From positions 1 to 5,590 of the forward strand of contig DGTH01000047.1 in assembly GCA_002393705.1 (NCBI GenBank): a stretch of DNA of 5,590 nt, written 5' to 3'. Shown in pieces: positions 5,063-5,590 of this stretch. The position numbers and the translations under genes were made by a program. Position 1 is the first letter of the stretch; the number at the start of each line of letters is the position of its first letter. The notes beneath the pieces are model-generated. The model did not search any database. It had not been told where the DNA came from and saw nothing but the letters and a program-made list of their open reading frames with translations. The stretch comes from Prevotella sp. UBA4341 (lineage in GTDB: Bacteria > Bacteroidota > Bacteroidia > Bacteroidales > Bacteroidaceae).

Positions 5063-5590
5063 GAATTCTTCGGCACGTTGCAGGTCGGCTGGAGTGTCAA
5101 TGCCCACCGTCTCCGTGTCGGTATGGCCTACGCGGATGCGGTAGCCATTCTCTAACCACCTCAGCTGCTCCAAGCTCTCTGCCAGCTCTAAGGGTGACTG
5201 CGGCAGCTGCGTAATCTCGCGGAGCACTTCGCGCCGGTAGGCATACATACCCAAGTGTTTCAGGTAGGGGTAGTGCAGCAGCCACTCCTGCTGCTCCTTT
5301 CCGCGCACATGGGGAATGACCGAACGGCTGAAGTAGAGGGCGAAGCCCCTGCGGTCGCAGACAATCTTCGGCGAGTTGGGGTTCATGACGGCCTCCATGC
5401 TCTCGAAGGGTTTCCCCAGCGTGCCAATCTGCGTCTCCTCGTCATCGAAGAGGCGGCAGAGCGTCTCTATCTGCTCCGGTTGCACGAAAGGCTCGTCGCC
5501 CTGAATGTTGATGATGACATCGGGGGTGGTTGGGTGGTGGGTGATGGCTGTTGGGTGGTGGGTGATGGGTGATGGGTGATGGGGGTTGGG
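5048..5590 (-). CDS. kdsB: 3-deoxy-manno-octulosonate cytidylyltransferase (CMP-Kdo synthetase), 5' part missing
   Basis: The frame is open from the right edge to the TAG at 5050-5048, giving 180 visible residues, roughly the C-terminal two thirds of the enzyme. DVIINIQGDEPFVQP (visible residues 24-38) is the family's CTP-binding/active-site strand, followed by ETQIGTLGKPF, NSPKIV, ALYFSRSVIP, LKHLGMYAYRREVL, SLELAESLEQLRWLENGYRIRVG and ETVGIDTPADLQRAEEF, all standard KdsB blocks. The enzyme couples CTP and Kdo to make CMP-Kdo for lipopolysaccharide core synthesis in the cytoplasm. The GTG at 5485 is an internal valine codon, not the start: the QGDEPF motif lies upstream of it in the same frame, and the true start is beyond the window. 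Residues 1-23 are Pro/His/Thr-rich, come from a heptamer DNA repeat, and replace the short loop that normally precedes the DVVINIQGDEP strand. The ATP-type P-loop-like N-terminus is not visible. Confidence 0.93.
   Translation of the reverse strand, partial: PNPHHPSPITHHPTAITHHPTTPDVIINIQGDEPFVQPEQIETLCRLFDDEETQIGTLGKPFESMEAVMNPNSPKIVCDRRGFALYFSRSVIPHVRGKEQQEWLLHYPYLKHLGMYAYRREVLREITQLPQSPLELAESLEQLRWLENGYRIRVGHTDTETVGIDTPADLQRAEEFLKSL
5527..5589. repeat. Intragenic degenerate heptamer array (consensus GTGATGG), reaches the window edge
   Basis: Nine consecutive 7-bp units can be aligned from 5527 to 5589. Four are GTGATGG (5541, 5562, 5569, 5576), two are GTGGTGG (5534, 5555), and the others are TGGTTGG, CTGTTGG and GGGTTGG. 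On the kdsB coding strand the unit is CCATCAC and the product is a stop-free Pro/His/Thr/Ile peptide in frame with the enzyme. The array may continue beyond the right edge, so its full length is unknown. Confidence 0.88.

Noticed and set aside
5255..5572. Plus-strand open frame ending in a WVVGDG-type repeat
   Set aside because: A shadow of kdsB that runs into the GTGATGG array and stops at the TGA at 5570-5572. That stop shows the reverse orientation of the array is not translatable.

Overview
The window looks like a chromosomal housekeeping segment from a member of the Bacteroidales, most likely Prevotella or a close relative. Three things point there. The protein families (DUF4494, the long COG2509-type FAD oxidoreductase, Bacteroides-like KdsB and the EFR1 flavodoxin/ferredoxin) read like Bacteroidales versions. 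Two promoters match the Bacteroidetes TTG-N19-TAnnTTTG form. There are no strong Shine-Dalgarno sites. The genus is inferred from remembered family sequences, not from a search. I see no RNA gene, insertion sequence, phage gene or CRISPR array.

Layout. At 1-90 is the start of serA on the minus strand. A 110-bp divergent gap (91-200) follows, filled with near-identical and inverted copies of a TAAATCGAAAAT motif. Then comes a compact plus-strand unit: a membrane-anchored pseudokinase (201-1433), a DUF4494 protein (1467-1949) and a YggS/PLPBP-type PLP-binding protein (1949-2623, start overlapping the preceding stop). Four bases later it meets, tail to tail, an EFR1-family flavodoxin/ferredoxin on the minus strand (2628-3392). 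An 83-bp gap with two back-to-back promoters separates this gene from a divergent FAD-dependent oxidoreductase (3476-5062). That gene overlaps by 15 bp, tail to tail, with kdsB (minus strand, 5048 to beyond the right edge).

Functionally, the serA, YggS and KdsB genes serve serine synthesis, PLP homeostasis and Kdo activation for the outer membrane. The EFR1 and FAD genes form a plausible redox pair. The pseudokinase and DUF4494 genes have no known job.

The most unusual signal is a pair of 7-bp tandem repeat arrays inside conserved enzyme genes. CTCAACG (six units, 42 bp) lies in the FAD oxidoreductase gene. A degenerate GTGATGG array (nine units, 63 bp, running to the window edge) lies in kdsB. 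Both are in frame, both sit just before a conserved core strand, and both lie in the only orientation that avoids a TGA stop. They look like inserted or expanded heptamer arrays that have been tolerated as surface-loop peptides.
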